Assembly (NCBI GenBank): GCA_013396635.1
Contig: WBMW01005542.1
Span: forward strand, 310,001-374,000
Length of the DNA stretch: 64,000 nucleotides
Source of the DNA: Penelope pileata
Lineage: Eukaryota; Chordata; Aves; Galliformes; Cracidae
Direction: 5' to 3'
This document shows, in pieces, positions 38,764 through 51,530 of this stretch. The notes under the pieces are model-generated. The model saw only the letters and a list, made by a program, of their open reading frames with translations, made no database searches and was not told where the DNA came from. Position numbers and translations under genes: made by a program. How positions within the stretch are numbered: the stretch's first letter is position 1; every line of letters starts with the position of its first letter.

Positions 38764-38885
38764 TGCCAGGTTGAATGGGGCCCTGGACAACCTGATCTAG
38801 TGGGTGGCAACCCTGCCCACAGCAGGGCAGTTGGAACTGTGTGGCCTTTAAGGCCCCTCCCAACCCAAGCCATTCTGATTCTGTT
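38764..38885 (+). mobile_element. CR1 LINE, short 3' terminal fragment
   Basis: About 120 bp: TGCCAGGTTGAATGGGGCCC, CAACCTGATCTAGTGGGTGG and GGCCCCTCCCAACCCAAGCC, ending in CATTCTGATTCTGTT. This is the CR1 3' UTR on the plus strand, heavily 5'-truncated. It belongs to the same general type as the copy at 2033, which shares the GATCT.GTGG and GGTTGAA/GTTGGAACT blocks. Confidence 0.92.
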
Positions 38886-41800
38886 AGAAAGAAAACCTGT
38901 CTAGAAACCACCCTGACTTCTTTGTAAGGAGAATGTTGATCCATGATTCTTAAAACATTGTTGTTTTGAACCTTCTTCCCTGAGAAGTGTTGTAGTCTCT
39001 CTGAGGCAAATAGCTTTTGGGATGGGGAGATGGCTATGAAAAATGTATATGAAGCAGTAAATAGAAATTAAAGATGTCAAAGACAGAATTTCCCGTCTCA
39101 TCCTTCTTTTTCTTGAGCAGAATTTTACCTCTCTTTCTCAGCAAAAGTCTCAGACGTTTGGTGTTAAACTTTGAGGCCTGATTCACTTCCTAAATTTTAT
39201 TTCCCTTGACTTCCTTCCAAATTCTTTCCTCCCCTCCATTTCTCACAGCTCTAGCTTTCTCTGATGAGGTTTGATCTTGGCCAAAATTTCTCTTGACCTT
39301 TTCTCCTCTTGTTGTGAACACCTCCCACTCTGAGCCTGCCTGAACTCCTGATCTTATCCCTGCTGTTGTCCATTTGATCAAAACATTATTATTCAGGGAC
39401 TTACTGCAGATGGGGTAAGAATAAGGGGAAACAGAAAACTTACTTTTTTTTACAAGGCTTCCAAAAAGACCACCCTCGAGCTTTGGCTACAAATGCCTCA
39501 CAGCATCGAGAGTCCACAGATTCCTGTGTTCTCCTTCACAAAGTCCTATGAGCTTTTAAACAGAAAGGCCCCTAACAGTTTGCTCCGCGTGGCTCTGTCA
39601 AAGCAACAACATGCTTACATAAATATTGTTCAGCTCTAACCCTTTCCATGTGGCTTATACCACAGGAAGTTCACTTTCTTCTAAAAAGACTGAACATGAG
39701 TGGGGTAAGGATGAGTCTCAGTCTGTAAAGCATGAATTACCCTTTTAGAAACAGCTGGGACTCAAGAGAGAGCTAAGGGTTTACAATTTAATAAGTAAGA
39801 ACAGAAAGGATCAGAGATGTGGACAAAAAGAAATAAATCAGAGGCATAAGCAGAAGAATAAACACCTCCTTTCTATCACCTAAGGAGCCTCCTAAATAAT
39901 TTCAGCAAGGGAATATTACAGTCACAGCACAAAGAATGTAGTCATTAATGCCAGCATTGTATCTTGTCAACAATACAAAAAAAAAGAGAAATGTTCTTCT
40001 CTGAAGAGCAAGCAATGAAGATCAAACAACATCCAGCATGAGACTTGCCTGAATGGAAGAAATAATTCATCTCTTGAGACATCATCCATTACTTCAGTGA
40101 TAAACAGAAGTAAAAATTGGAGATGCTATACCTCTATGACCTTAGGAAGCTTGGGAGACTATTCCCTATTTACTTGCAAGTAGAGAGCAAGAAGAGCAAC
40201 AGGGAAGTAATATTCCCTATTTTATTTAGAGTATCTCCCACCTCCCTGATCATTGACGCACTTTAGTGGAATGGAAATCTGAAGTTGGCTGGAAGAAGGA
40301 GACAATAGCTACTTTCAGTTCAAATTCTTCCTGCCCTCTTGAGGTGCAGTAGCTGTGCTTGAGAAGATTAGGTCATTGACTTATATCTTTCTTTAGCCTC
40401 TGAAGACAAGCCTTATCAGCTCTCCTCCACATGGAGAGAAGAAGAGACATATTTCTGATTGATAGTTGATTGCTCCATTCCACAACCATTTCCAAAAGCA
40501 CTGCAACAATCTTAAATATCTACTAATGATAATTCTGAGTAACAGTCAGTCACAATGATGAGTTCGGATCATGAGAAATGACCTAACAAATATTAGAGTT
40601 TGGGGATTTGGAGGTGGAAAGTGGAGGGAGAAAGAAAGAGAGAGAGAGCCTGTTTCTCTCCCTGACTAATGGATTCAACAGCCTTTGGCCCAACACAATC
40701 TGGTGTCTATTCCAGGCCTCTGAAACTCCATCTTCCCAGTCCAAAGGAAAAATGCAACGTGTACCGATAGCACAGCTCACACACTATTAACACTCCACCG
40801 TTCTCTAAATTCACACCTTTGTTGGGAGCATATAGTAGGATGTTCCAGGTTTTTATGTTGTCCCGTTTAAACATTTCTGTAGAAAATATTTGGGTTTAGA
40901 TCTCAGAAACCTAAGTCCTGGTTTCTACTACAAAAAACGTCAGGCATTTTGTTTGATTTTAGTTCATGTGCCCCATTTTCATAATACATTTGCTTAACTT
41001 ACTTTAGGATTGTTTGTAAGACATAGCAATACTTGTGTCCTTTTCCTAGTAGTTTGGGTTAAGCTCAGTCTTAGGCATCTTTAAATTAGGCATTTAGCAA
41101 GGAAAGTCCAAGGCTGCTTCATCCTGACGATCTTATATAGCCACCTTAGCAAAAAAGTTTTTTGTATGGATGACCTTGCTCTTAGTAGTTATATGTTAAT
41201 CAATGTTTTTTTCTGGGGAATGGGGAAAACCAAAAATGACATGACAACAAACATGACACAAAAAACTGCTTGCCAGAGTTTGGCATAGATGTCTGCTTCT
41301 CTTGAGCAGATTCACGCGTAGAATATCAATCTCTGGTCTTTGTTTGACCTTTTTTCTGGTTTTTGACAAGTAACCAAACTTCAAAATTCCTTCCTGCGAT
41401 ATTGATCTTCTTTCTCTTTGTCTTTTTTTATTTTTCCTCCATATCTCATACTTCCATTTAACTTTGTTTTCTCTTTTTGGATTACCATGGGCTTCTATTG
41501 TATTCTATAGACTCTTCCAATTATAGTTAGTACTACACGTGTTTCCAGCTGTTAAAAAGAATGTTTTCCTTCCTGAAATAATTGCCACCTTTATTTCATC
41601 TTTATTTTCCTTTACATCATACATTTTACCCTGTCTTTCCCTCCCTCTTTCATGGAGGGAATGTTGCTCCTTTGTGATCAACATGACCAGAATTTTTCTC
41701 AGTATGATCCATGAAGAGAAAACAGATCTTTCTCTTACAGTTGCACTTAATCAATTATAGCTTCCTTTTGGCATAGTGTAATGGTGGCTTTCTTGCTTAA

Positions 41801-44487
41801 AGTTTTTATTTTGAAAATGTTGAAATCCACTAATATCATACGAAAATTACCAAGGTTTTCCAGAAAGTTCTTGTGGATTGACTCTTCTCTTCCATAGGAA
41901 TATATTTCCACCATGCACATTCTGTGATCTTGACTCATTCACTCTGAGAGCACTTAGAGAAAACAGTTGTGGTAGATGTTGATCCCCACACAATTTTGTT
42001 TGTCTAACATGTCAGTTTGCACGCGTTCAGTACAAATCGGAGAACTCAAGCGCTCAGAAAACAGAAGATGCAGAGTTAAGCTGAAAGCTCAGCTTTGAGA
42101 ATTTTGCCTGCTGTGAGGGGGCTTTATTTGATTTCTTTGTTTGTTTGTGCATTTATTTTTGGAGAAGGATGAGCTGTCCATTGTTTTACTTCATTATGAA
42201 AACTGAGCTATTTTTGAGGAGCCATAGAGTGTGGGATGGGCTCTTATTTGGGTTACTAAAAGAAAACAAAATTAATTAAACTATAACTCTTTCTCCTTGG
42301 CTTATGGCTTAAAAGATAGTGCCTTTTTATTGTTATGCATTCTTTAGTAATTATTACCACTTGTAGTATAGTGCAGACTAGAAATCCTGCCTTTCATAGA
42401 GCAGAGATGTTCAGTTCATATCCCTCAGTTATTTATTATATCTGTTTACTGTACTGAGGTTATGATCTAAGTGCCTTTGGCATAACTCACAAACACATCA
42501 CAAACAATACCTTAAAAGTGGAACAATGTAATTCAGTGTAGCTTAACAGCAGCAGGACACATGTTACAATTTTGCTTCTTTTTACAGCCCTAGATACATT
42601 TGGCTGTGCTAAAATCCACATTGCTCCATGAACCCAGTTCACTAAGTGTTCTGAGTCAGTCTGTATACCTGATTACCACATTGAAAGACCGTTCAGTAAT
42701 GGTATTGAAGGCTGAGAAAATGTGTTCATTCTTCTTTATGGGACCTGACAGCATAGGAAATGGTTGATTTCCCTGGACCCTGATGGCCTTTTGGCCCTGG
42801 AAATCACAGCTGTCCACCAGTATGGCTCAGCTAAATACACTACTGTCTTTTCTCTGTATTTTCTGTAGTCCTTAAAGCTAACCTAAGTTTTAGCTACTAC
42901 TGTTTTTCAGTGCGGTTATTCCTCGTTCTTATGCCTTGTAGAGAAACATATTGAAAGCAACTTCTCGGTTATGCAAAGCCTTTAAATTCATACTTGAAAA
43001 TGTGATTGAGTAGATTTAGCTCTGACAGGCAAACCCTGTGGCACTTGGAAGTGCACAAGTCTAAATTTAATCTCAGAAGTAAGGAATTGCCATCTAGAGT
43101 CTATTCTCTGGGTTCTGTGCCACTTGAAATTGTGTATTTTTCCAGACCATTCTGGGGCTCAGAAGAATGATGATGCAACCTACAATGGGCTGCTTAAGTG
43201 TGAGGACAGGTTAGCTATAGCTGAGAATAGTTCTCTCTATTCTACCCACTGTCAACAGCATGGAACAAAAGAAAAAGATTTTGGATAAAAGAACAGCTCA
43301 AAAAGACTCTGTGTTTCAAAATCAGATCTGTTGTAATTTCAAGATATATGTACATAAATAATTAGGCAAACAATTTGCAATGATGATGTTAAAACTACAT
43401 TTGAATTTGAATATAATTGCAGGTGAACGTGAAAGCTCAATTCAGTACAACCAAACTGCCAGAGAGACTCAAAACTTTAAGATGTTTAATTCAGTCCTTG
43501 TACTTACTGTGAAACTAGTAAAATTTATGTGGGGTCAAATTCACTGCTTCTATATCTAATATTACTCCTGTGAGCTGCAGTAAAGAACTGCATGTGACTG
43601 CTCATTCACTGAAATAAGTGCACACATGGTACTTGTTTTTGTAAAATCACTGCTCAGGAAAGTTTTAATAAATTTATTTTTTTTAAAGTCAGATTAAAGC
43701 AAAACAGTCAACATATTGATCTATGTTAATTTTTACTATGGAAGGGTTTTGGAAAAATTGCTTTGGGACAACTTTTTTTTATTATTAAATTCCTAGTTTA
43801 ACCTTAAAATTTCCTTATTTCATAGGAGATGATAAATATCTGTTATATTTTATAATTTTTCTTCGATATATTAGTTTCATTTCCCCCGTCCCAAGTAATG
43901 TAATAACAATTTTTATTCAGATGTGAAATAGATGCTTAAAGATGTAAGATTTGCTTATATTTTTCAAATTGCTCTTAAAAGAAAAAGTAATGAAGACAGT
44001 ATAAGAAAGAGATTATTACAGATAAGCATACTAACAAATTCTTATTTTTGCCATATTTATAAAATTGAAAAATGCAGGAAAAAATGTGGTAGGCCTACTG
44101 TAGCTACATCACATTTAATAAAGTAATATAAATGTATATGCATATATAGGTGCGTGTGTGTGTTGGGAAATAATACTGATCAAATCACCAAGAAGTTAAG
44201 TTATGAATGACTTCAATACTTGGCTACACTTCAGACTCTATTTATCTGTAACATATCACTTGCCAGCATTGTCTCATGGTGACAAGATAAATATTTGAAT
44301 GCTCACAAAAAAAAGCGATAATCTTCAATTAATTAAAAAAAGGATTGAATTAAGAATATAGAAAAGATAGAATAGGTGTCCTGATATGGAGATGTAGAGA
44401 TGGCAGATTTTCAGTTCCCTGGGATCCTGGAACTGTGTTCAGATAGGAGTAGCTGGGGCAGGAAAGAAAAAGAGAGAAATAACAAGG
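38886..44487. other. Unique AT-rich non-coding DNA
   Basis: About 5.6 kb with no recognisable gene. A purine-only run of 26 bp sits at 40623-40648. A pyrimidine-rich stretch lies at about 41400-41480. The stretch from 43660 to 44390 is very AT-rich and ends with a short GTGTGTG run at about 44152-44163. No dispersed repeat is seen before the CR1 at 44488. Confidence 0.5.
40623..40648. repeat. 26-bp pure purine run, (GA)n-rich
   Basis: GGAGGG followed by GAAA and (GA)n units without a pyrimidine. Such runs can form triplex DNA and behave as microsatellites. Confidence 0.9.
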
Positions 44488-44934
44488 CTTATGATGGGAT
44501 GGAGGAGCCTCATAGGATCCTCTCCTATGAGGACAGGCTGAGAGAGCTGGGGCTGTTCAGCCTGGAGAAGGCTCTGGGGAGACCTGATAGCAACCTTTCA
44601 GTATCTAAAGGGGGGATACAAGAAAGAAAGGGACAGACAGACTCTTTAGCAGGGTCTGTGGTGATAGGACAAGGTGAAACAGTTTCAAACTAAAAAAAGA
44701 GGAGATTTAGGTTGGATATAAGAAAAGAGTTTTTCACAATAGGGTTAGTGAAGCACTGGAACAGGTTGCCCAGAGATGTGGTAGATGCCCCATTCCTGGA
44801 GATATACAAGGTCAGGCTGGACAGGGCTCTGAGGACCCTGATTGAGCTGTAGGTGTCTTTGTTCATAGAAGGGGAGTTGGACTAGATGATCTTTAAAGGT
44901 CTCTTCCAACTCAAGCCATCCTGTGATTCCATGA
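44488..44934 (+). mobile_element. CR1 LINE 3' fragment with ORF2 end
   Basis: About 450 bp on the plus strand: CTCTCCTATGAGGACAGGCT, GAGAGAGCTGGGGCTGTTCA, GCACTGGAACAGGTTGCCCA and GACTAGATGATCTTTAAAGG, ending CATCCTGTGATTCCATGAAC. The frame at the left encodes RLRELGLFSLEKALGRPD, the conserved CR1 ORF2 C-terminal region, before a frameshift. The 3' end is diverged from the ATTCTATGA consensus. It is a different CR1 subtype from the copy at 4710: its tail has GAGTTGGACT and TCTTCCAACTCAAGCC. It is not functional. Confidence 0.94.
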
Positions 44935-47375
44935 ACTTTCACTGGTTTATGGAAAGTGTCACGTGATGACTTTAGAAGTTCCTTTCTGCTTTATATTTCT
45001 ATATCTTCTCCTGAGCCATGCACAAGAGCAACAACGTTTAAATGACATTTAAAGAGATCTTGGTGATATTTAGAAGTATGAAATTCAAAAACAATAAATG
45101 TTAATATTTTTTCTATCTTATATGTAGGCAGCTTCGAGGAACTGTTGCCAAAGTTTTGCCAAAATATGTTTCGTGCTGAAAACGTAGCTTCTCTGAAACA
45201 GGTGTTGGCCCTGAGGATGTGTTGTAAAATCTTTCTAATATCTTGAAGCAGATATTAAACCTTATGAGAATTTAAACCAGTATTGTGGTTCTTACACTTT
45301 CTTTGAAGTATTTTCCTTAAGGCCATCACCAAAATAAGTTATGTGACTAGAACAATTTTGTATTCGATCAGCTGTGGTCAGGCCTTCTTCTTAACTAAGA
45401 ATTGTTTGTTCACAATCATGTATTCTTCTTGCAAGCCTAATTGCTCTGGAAGCATTACTGGTCTCCCATTATATCATTAATAAAAAGTCCAATCCAAAGA
45501 GAATACTAAGAAAATTGTCTTCTGAAAGTTGAAAATTTAATATAATAATGTGGACTGATTGAGGCAAGAGTTTTAACAAACAGCTGTCATCTAGATGGCA
45601 TAAATCACCCAGATATCATTCCATAACTTGCAAATGTCAAAAGTCAAGTTAGTCCCCGATGATAAAATGGCTTCTATATTGGATGTTTCAGCTTCTATTT
45701 TTTTAAGAAAGCTTTCATAGCAGGGCACTAGCCAGATTAGGAGGACTGAAGATCTCCAAGGCCCCTGTGGCTTCCTGTGAGAACAACTTCATTGTTAGGG
45801 AGACATTAATTTCTTCTCCTCAGTATGAGAACCATGAATAGAAAGAGAAACATCCAGCTAATAACATCTGTATTTAGTGCAGAGAACAGAGAGTCCAGGT
45901 TTCTGCATACTCTCCCTAAGTTGCTGCCAGGTCACTCTGAGACTATTTTTACAATTTAATCTTTTTATAAAACAGAGATATTTTTAATTTCTTCCTTCAG
46001 TGAGTGTTTTGAGATTGAATCAAATGATGCTTCAGGAGTGATTTGTAACATTCAAGTGAGAGTTAAACAATGAAAATTCTTAGTGTGTTTAAGCAGAAGG
46101 TGATAAATAGATAACGTGTCAAAAATAGCAACCTAGTAATATTTTATTGTTATTATTTGCATGGATGTTTTGAAAATATTATTTGAAATATTTATGGGAT
46201 GCAGGAAATATCATTCTCAAGACAGAAAAAAAAAAGATGATGAAAAGTTAGAATGAATGCCAGAGTCATAATGACAAATGAGAAAAAATACAAGTAGTCA
46301 CAAAAAACCCATCATTTATGAGCTAACAGTACTGGATAGGTGTAGCGTGTATAAATGTGATGCAACAATGATTTTCATGAGTCTTTATCACAGGTCTGTG
46401 ATATGAAGTATGAAATAAAACAAAAAAGGACATGGGGCCAAAGATAAGTCAATTTATATTATGCTATTAATGAAGAGTAAGGGACAGCATGGAAACAGAC
46501 AAATCTAGCAGGATAGGAAAATGATGACTTCTGGATCATCTTTAATAACCAAAAAGATTCATTACTCTCTTTGCCTGTTGGATCTGTAGGCAATTTTTAT
46601 GTTGTCTATCTGGTACCTTGAGTTACACAAATAAAAGACAGCACATATGCAGTAAATACAGAACTGAGGAGGGGGCTGAGGAGATAATATCTCACAAATG
46701 AGCACTGTGACCATCTTGGTTCAAACATGCTAGTCCTCAACTTTGTGTCAGCCCTCTACCCAGAGCTTGTTTGGACTCGTCTGAAGTGGACATGGATTTT
46801 CAAACATTGACAATAGTTCCTACAGTAAAAGCTCGTTCTCAATAGAAGGTCTGTTAACACATTTTTCTGAAGGGTAATGAACAAAGTATTCCTTGCTGCT
46901 ATGGTACAAGGTAACACTAATTTTCATCGATATTCTTGCTTGACAGGCGATTTCCAATGACAGGTTGGGACACCTGCACACAGGTAAGAGTCACTATGGG
47001 AGCATTGCTCCAAAGCCTGTCTGTTAAGAGATCTTCATTTTATTCCTTTCATGATCTTTTTTTCCCATTTCCTTGTGATGATGACTTGAAAGAGATCAAA
47101 AGGCAGCTATGGTGTAGGACAATATTTACTCAATACATGAATAACATTTCTTCATAATTACTTCTGTCATGTCAACAACATGCTGTCAGTTCTCCAACAA
47201 CAGCTTCAGCACAGCTTTTCACTCTTTTTATCCACCATAAGAAGATTCAGATCTTTTCCAAATTTCCATTTAATCATAATTTATTCAACATCTTCTGTAA
47301 ATGCCATTGCTTTTTACCCAGGTGTTCAAAATTCATGCCTTGTGGAGTCTTTGGGGCCAGGCAGACACCACTAGG
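44935..47375. other. Unique AT-rich non-coding DNA
   Basis: About 2.4 kb with no supported gene or repeat. An 18-mer at 45153-45170 also occurs at 33417-33434, with unrelated flanks. Frames are under 75 codons. Confidence 0.5.
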
Positions 47376-47922
47376 TCATAGAATCATAGAACTATAGAAC
47401 CATAGAAAGGTATGGGTTGGAAGACCTGAAAGACCATCTAGTTCCAACTCACCTTACCATGGGTAAGGATACTTTCCATTAGATCAAGTTGCTCAAAGCC
47501 CCATCCAATCTGGCTTTGAATACTTACTTCCGTGGATGGGGCATCCACAGCTTCTCTGGGTAACCTATTTGATAGTCTTGCCACCTTCATAGCAAAGAAT
47601 TACATCGTTATATTTAACGTAAATCTACCCCTTTTTAGTTTAAAACCATTTTGCTTTGTTCTATCACTACACTCTCTGAAAAAAAGTCCCTCCTTATCAT
47701 TCCTGTAGGCCCCTTTAAGTGCCTGGAAGGACACCATAAGGTCTCCCTGGAGACCTTCTCCAGGCTGAACAAGCCCAGCAACCTCAGCCTTTTTTGTTCG
47801 GAGAAGTGCTCCAGACCTCTGGCCATCCTCCATCCTCATGGCCCTCCTCCAGACTCACTCCAACAGGTCCAGGTCTTTCTTGTACAGGAGGTCCCAGAGC
47901 TGAAAGCAGTACTCCAGGTCCA
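47376..47922 (-). mobile_element. CR1 LINE 3' fragment
   Basis: About 550 bp, the reverse complement of a CR1 3' end. The plus strand starts TCATAGAATCATAGAACTAT with an extra terminal unit (ATAGAACCATAGAAAGG), then TGGGTTGGAAGACCTGAAAG, GCATCCACAGCTTCTCTGGG, CAGGCTGAACAAGCCCAGC and GAGCTGAAAGCAGTACTCCAG. The tail with about four ATAGAA units is longer than in the other copies. Minus-strand frames retain parts of ORF2 (VAGLVQPGEGLQGDLM and LLGLFSLEKVSRETL) in two phases, so it is frameshifted. The left part is more diverged than the right. Confidence 0.94.
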
Positions 47923-48489
47923 GAAAAGGTGCTCGATTGCGCCATTCAGAACACTTTGCATAACTGTGAACTTCATAGAGCTGTGCTCACCTATGGACCC
48001 CGTGATCACAGGTCCAAACATCTCCCATCGTGGCTTGTTTATTGTTTGTTTTTGTTTTGCTTTGTTTTGCCTTGTGCCATCTAGTCTAGTGTATGTATGC
48101 ATTCATCTTCAAAATCCAGCCTATAATTTCTGAGGTATGATCACAGATAGTATATCTAAAAAAAAAGATTAGAATAGAAGTGCTGAACTACACTGCCTCT
48201 GCAGGAACATCCACACATTACTATAGATTTGGAAGGCCCTGAATGTTAGCATAAAATAGTAGGGTCCCAAATCTTTGATCTAACCATACAGAGGTCTGGC
48301 CAACATAATACTAAGTAAAGAGGATAACATGTGATTAGACGTTCATCGCTTGACTTAAATATCTGTAGATATAAAAATCTTCAGCAGAAGTAGCCTCCTT
48401 GGTAGATTGGTACATCCTGATCAGGGGACAAGATCATCACCTCCCCAAGCTTTTGTAGTACTAAGGCTCCTTTTATGAATTGAGAAGTT
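47923..48489. other. Unique non-coding DNA between CR1 copies
   Basis: A TTTG/TTTTGC-rich simple stretch lies at 48037-48070. The 160-codon frame at 47651-48133 is mostly CR1 read antisense and then chance sequence. Confidence 0.5.
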
Positions 48490-48675
48490 CTTCAATTATT
48501 TAGAGACAGTGCTAGAGATAATGCAAAGCTGGACTGACTTCCCAGGAAACCTGTGAAATCTGTCACTAGAGCACTTCAAAATATGACTGGAGAAGACCCT
48601 GACCCAGCTGTGATGCTAGCCCTGCAATGCTAGCAGGAGGGAGGACCTGCTGACATCCAGAAATGGCCACAGATC
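48490..48675 (+). mobile_element. Ancient CR1 LINE 3' fragment (probable)
   Basis: A weak plus-strand match to the CR1 ORF2 end and 3' UTR: TTCCCAGGAAACCTGTG, then a block resembling 'last-residue codons plus GGAGAAGACCCTGACC', then AGCTGTGATGCTAGCCCTGC, AGCAGGAGGGAGGACCTGC and TGACATCCAGA. The order and spacing fit CR1, but there is no terminal repeat and many differences. Among the CR1 pieces here it looks like the oldest. A repeat-masking search is needed to be sure. Confidence 0.55.
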
Positions 48676-50620
48676 TCTGTTCCACTGTAAGGCCAACATC
48701 TGCCTTGTGAACACTGGAAACGGGAGAGGCTGCTCCCTTTGCTGCCTGTGTGTTCTGCTGTGACAGACCTAAAAATGCACTGTAGGATCAACTTTGTGTC
48801 ACATTAGCAGAGTCCTACCCTTGCCTCTTTGCAGAGGTCTGTCACCAGACCTTACAGTCAACCTGAGAGGTGGAGAGCCATGAAATCATGCAGGAATCTA
48901 GTGCAAGAACAGAAAACCACAGCGAACCGCTATTTTTATCTCCCACTGGAAATAAATCTGAGCTGTTCTGCTGAATTCCTTTTTGATGGGAACTCAAACT
49001 GAGCTGGAATAATTCTGGTCCCAGCTAAATGGAGAAACATCTGCTTCCAGTCTCTGTCTGCGGGACTAAAGAGACCTAAAGAATTCCAGAACAGTTAGAA
49101 ACAAGAGATTATTAAATGGATTCTTTCTGATATGCTTCCTCAGTAATTCACGCATGGATGAAGAGAGGTGTGTGGAGATCATTACGTGTGTCATTTTATT
49201 GTCTGTGATTGCTGGAATACATAAAAAAATTTTTCCCGCTTAGAAAATCCTCATGCTACTTTTTGAAAATCTCTCTTTGCACTGCTTACTTACTGTGATT
49301 TATGTTTTAACAGCTAGCATAGAGGTGCTCGTATTTGATGTATCCTGATGTACCCTTTCACACGTAACTGCACCTCCCTCTGCTCTTTTGCCCCTTTTTC
49401 TAAAACTGCAAGTAGAATCATTTCCTTTATTCTAAGATAAAATGATTTATAATCAATTAATAAGCATTGCTGGGGCTTTTGTTTGCCTGAAGCATCATTT
49501 CCTATTCAGTTTTTACATCTGAACTATTCAGTATTGACTTTTGGTTCTTTCTGAAAATACTCTTGAGAAGCCATGCTTATCAGCCAAGAAGCATCCAACA
49601 GTAAAGCATGTGCATTTATAAAAAGACTATCACTTTTGTGCTAACTTTGATTGCCAGTTTCTACACTTAAAATGAAAATGAGGCTGGTGGTAAAGCCACA
49701 CTGCTAGATATCTGAATTCATTACACTGAATTATGTGAATTTCTTTTCTTTCCTTCAATTCCCTCGAGTGGCATAGATTAATTTATAAAGTGTATGTGTT
49801 TTTAACATCTGCAAAGTTCTCATGTGGATTGATGTACTGAGAATAAAATTTAAGCAGCCATTAGAAGGGTATTGCAAGCATTATTTCCCTTAATGATTTT
49901 TGCACACCTGTATTTTTGAATGTCATTTTGGTAAGTGGGAGTGGAATACGGTTAATTAGAGAAGTTGCTTTACTGACACAGTAGGAGATGTATAATTGCA
50001 CAGGCCACAAAGCGTAAAAAGCCATGTTGAATGTGAAGGTTGATTTTCCAAAGAGATTTGAGTGGAGCCATTTTGAATCCACAAAATTTGCCCTCCACTA
50101 TAAAAAGAATTCAGAATACTTTTTCCTTCTAGCACCTGATTTATATTAACAATTGGTTACTTAGAGGCACAAACACTGTGATTTGTGTCCAAAAGACGTT
50201 TTTGTACACAGATTTTCCTCATTAAAATGGGAGTTACTTGTTTTGAAACTTTTGTCCTGAAATGCCTATAACCAAAATTCAATGTTTTTGAAGAGATATT
50301 TAATATACCCCACTCTGGTCTCTCCATCATTTCTTGGTGTCTTTAAACAAATTTGGAGTGAGGTAATAGTTTATTCCTTTCGTCCTTTGATCATCTGTCA
50401 AAATGACAACAACATCAACGTGTTTAATGATTTCTGGCTATCACTGTCTTAACCAGAAGCAAACACCATGTTCTGGAGATCACATTGCAATTTAACTTCA
50501 CATTCCATAAATTCACCAATCTCTTTTTCACGTGGTTAAAATTAGGGAGAAGGAGCTTATTCTCAAAAAAAGATTTTTCCGTAGAGTTCAAAGAGAAACT
50601 ATTAAAAAATCAGTAGTGAA
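48676..50620. other. Unique non-coding DNA, partly conserved-looking
   Basis: About 1.9 kb with no gene. 48880-49100 and 49440-50100 have balanced composition and no simple repeats. The best candidate conserved block, 49840-50100, is listed separately. Confidence 0.45.
49840..50100. promoter_or_regulatory. Candidate conserved non-coding element
   Basis: This is a repeat-free block of balanced composition with a homeodomain-type core TTAATTAG (49952-49959), TTAATGATTTTTG (near 49890-49905) and CACACCTG (near 49904-49911). No frame of note crosses it; the minus-strand frame of 73 codons (49861-50082) lacks a domain. The enhancer-like call is an impression from texture and motif content and cannot be shown from a single sequence. 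Alignment to other amniotes would decide it. Confidence 0.27.
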
Positions 50621-51530
50621 TCACAGAATAATTCAGTTCAGAAAGGACCTCTCGATGTCAGCTTGTCCCATCTCCTTCTCAAAGCAGGGCTAACATCAAA
50701 GCTGGGTCAGGCTACTCAGGACACTGTCCAATGAAGTTTAGAAAATCTCTAAGTAATCTCTGCAGACTCTCTGGCCAGCCTGTCACTGTGCATAACCACT
50801 ATTTTATGGAAATCTTTTTCCTTATATCCAGGTGGCATTTTCCCTGTTAAAATATTCAATAGTTGTCTCTTGTCTATTTCTGTGTGCCTCTGAGAAAAGT
50901 CTGACTTCATCTTCTCTACAAACATTCATTAGGTAATGGAAGACAGTAATTAGATCCATCCTTTGTCTTGTTTTCCCTAGACCAAACAAATCCTCATTCT
51001 CCCCTTGTACACTCTGTGTGCTTCAGCTCCCAGCTATCTTAGTGACCCTCTACCTGACTAACTTCAGCTTATTGATGTTGTACTTTGAGGTTCAAAACTG
51101 GACACAGTGCTTCTTGCAAGCGTTGAACAGAGGGGAGTGATGATTTCCTTTGACTTTCTGTCCCTATGTATCCCTAATGCCGCCCGGATTTGGTTAGATT
51201 CCACTGCCTCAAGGGCTCACTGACAACTTATATTTGACTTATTGTCCAACAAGACCAGCAGATTTTTCTCTGCAGAGCTGCTGCCTAGCCATGCAGCCTC
51301 CAACACAGAATGTTACATGGGATTATTCCAGCCGGTGAGGAGAACATTGTATCTGGTTTTGCTGAAGCTGGATTTCTCACCACTCACTGCCCCAGCACAT
51401 TGCCAACTTTTCCCCAGTTTGAACTCACCCACAAACTTGATGGATGTCACCCAAGGTATTGACAAAGGTGTTGAACAGCATCACATCTGCTTGCCCGTGA
51501 CTTCATGTTGAACTCTAAACTGTTGGCAAA
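50621..51530 (-). mobile_element. Long, old CR1 LINE fragment
   Basis: About 900 bp, the longest CR1 piece in the window and the reverse complement of the element. The plus strand starts TCACAGAATAATTCAGTTCA (3' tail). It passes through GAAAGGACCTCTCGATGTC, AATCCTCATTCTCCCCTTGT, AAAACTGGACACAGTGCTTC, TTGTCCAACAAGACCAGCAG, TGCAGAGCTGCTGCCTAGCC, CATGGGATTATTCCAGCCGG and TTGACAAAGGTGTTGAACAG. These are the ordered landmarks of a CR1 ORF2 C-terminal half going inward. Many stops and substitutions make it non-coding. The right edge is uncertain (about 51485-51530). The divergence suggests it predates the copies at 4710 and 30096. Confidence 0.87.

Noticed and set aside
33417..45170. Shared 18-mer GTTTTGCCAAAATATGTT at 33417-33434 and 45153-45170
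   Set aside because: The flanks do not match in either direction. In AT-rich DNA of this length a single such match is plausible by chance.
47651..48133. 160-codon plus-strand frame
   Set aside because: It starts inside the minus-strand CR1 read antisense and runs on into unrelated unique DNA.
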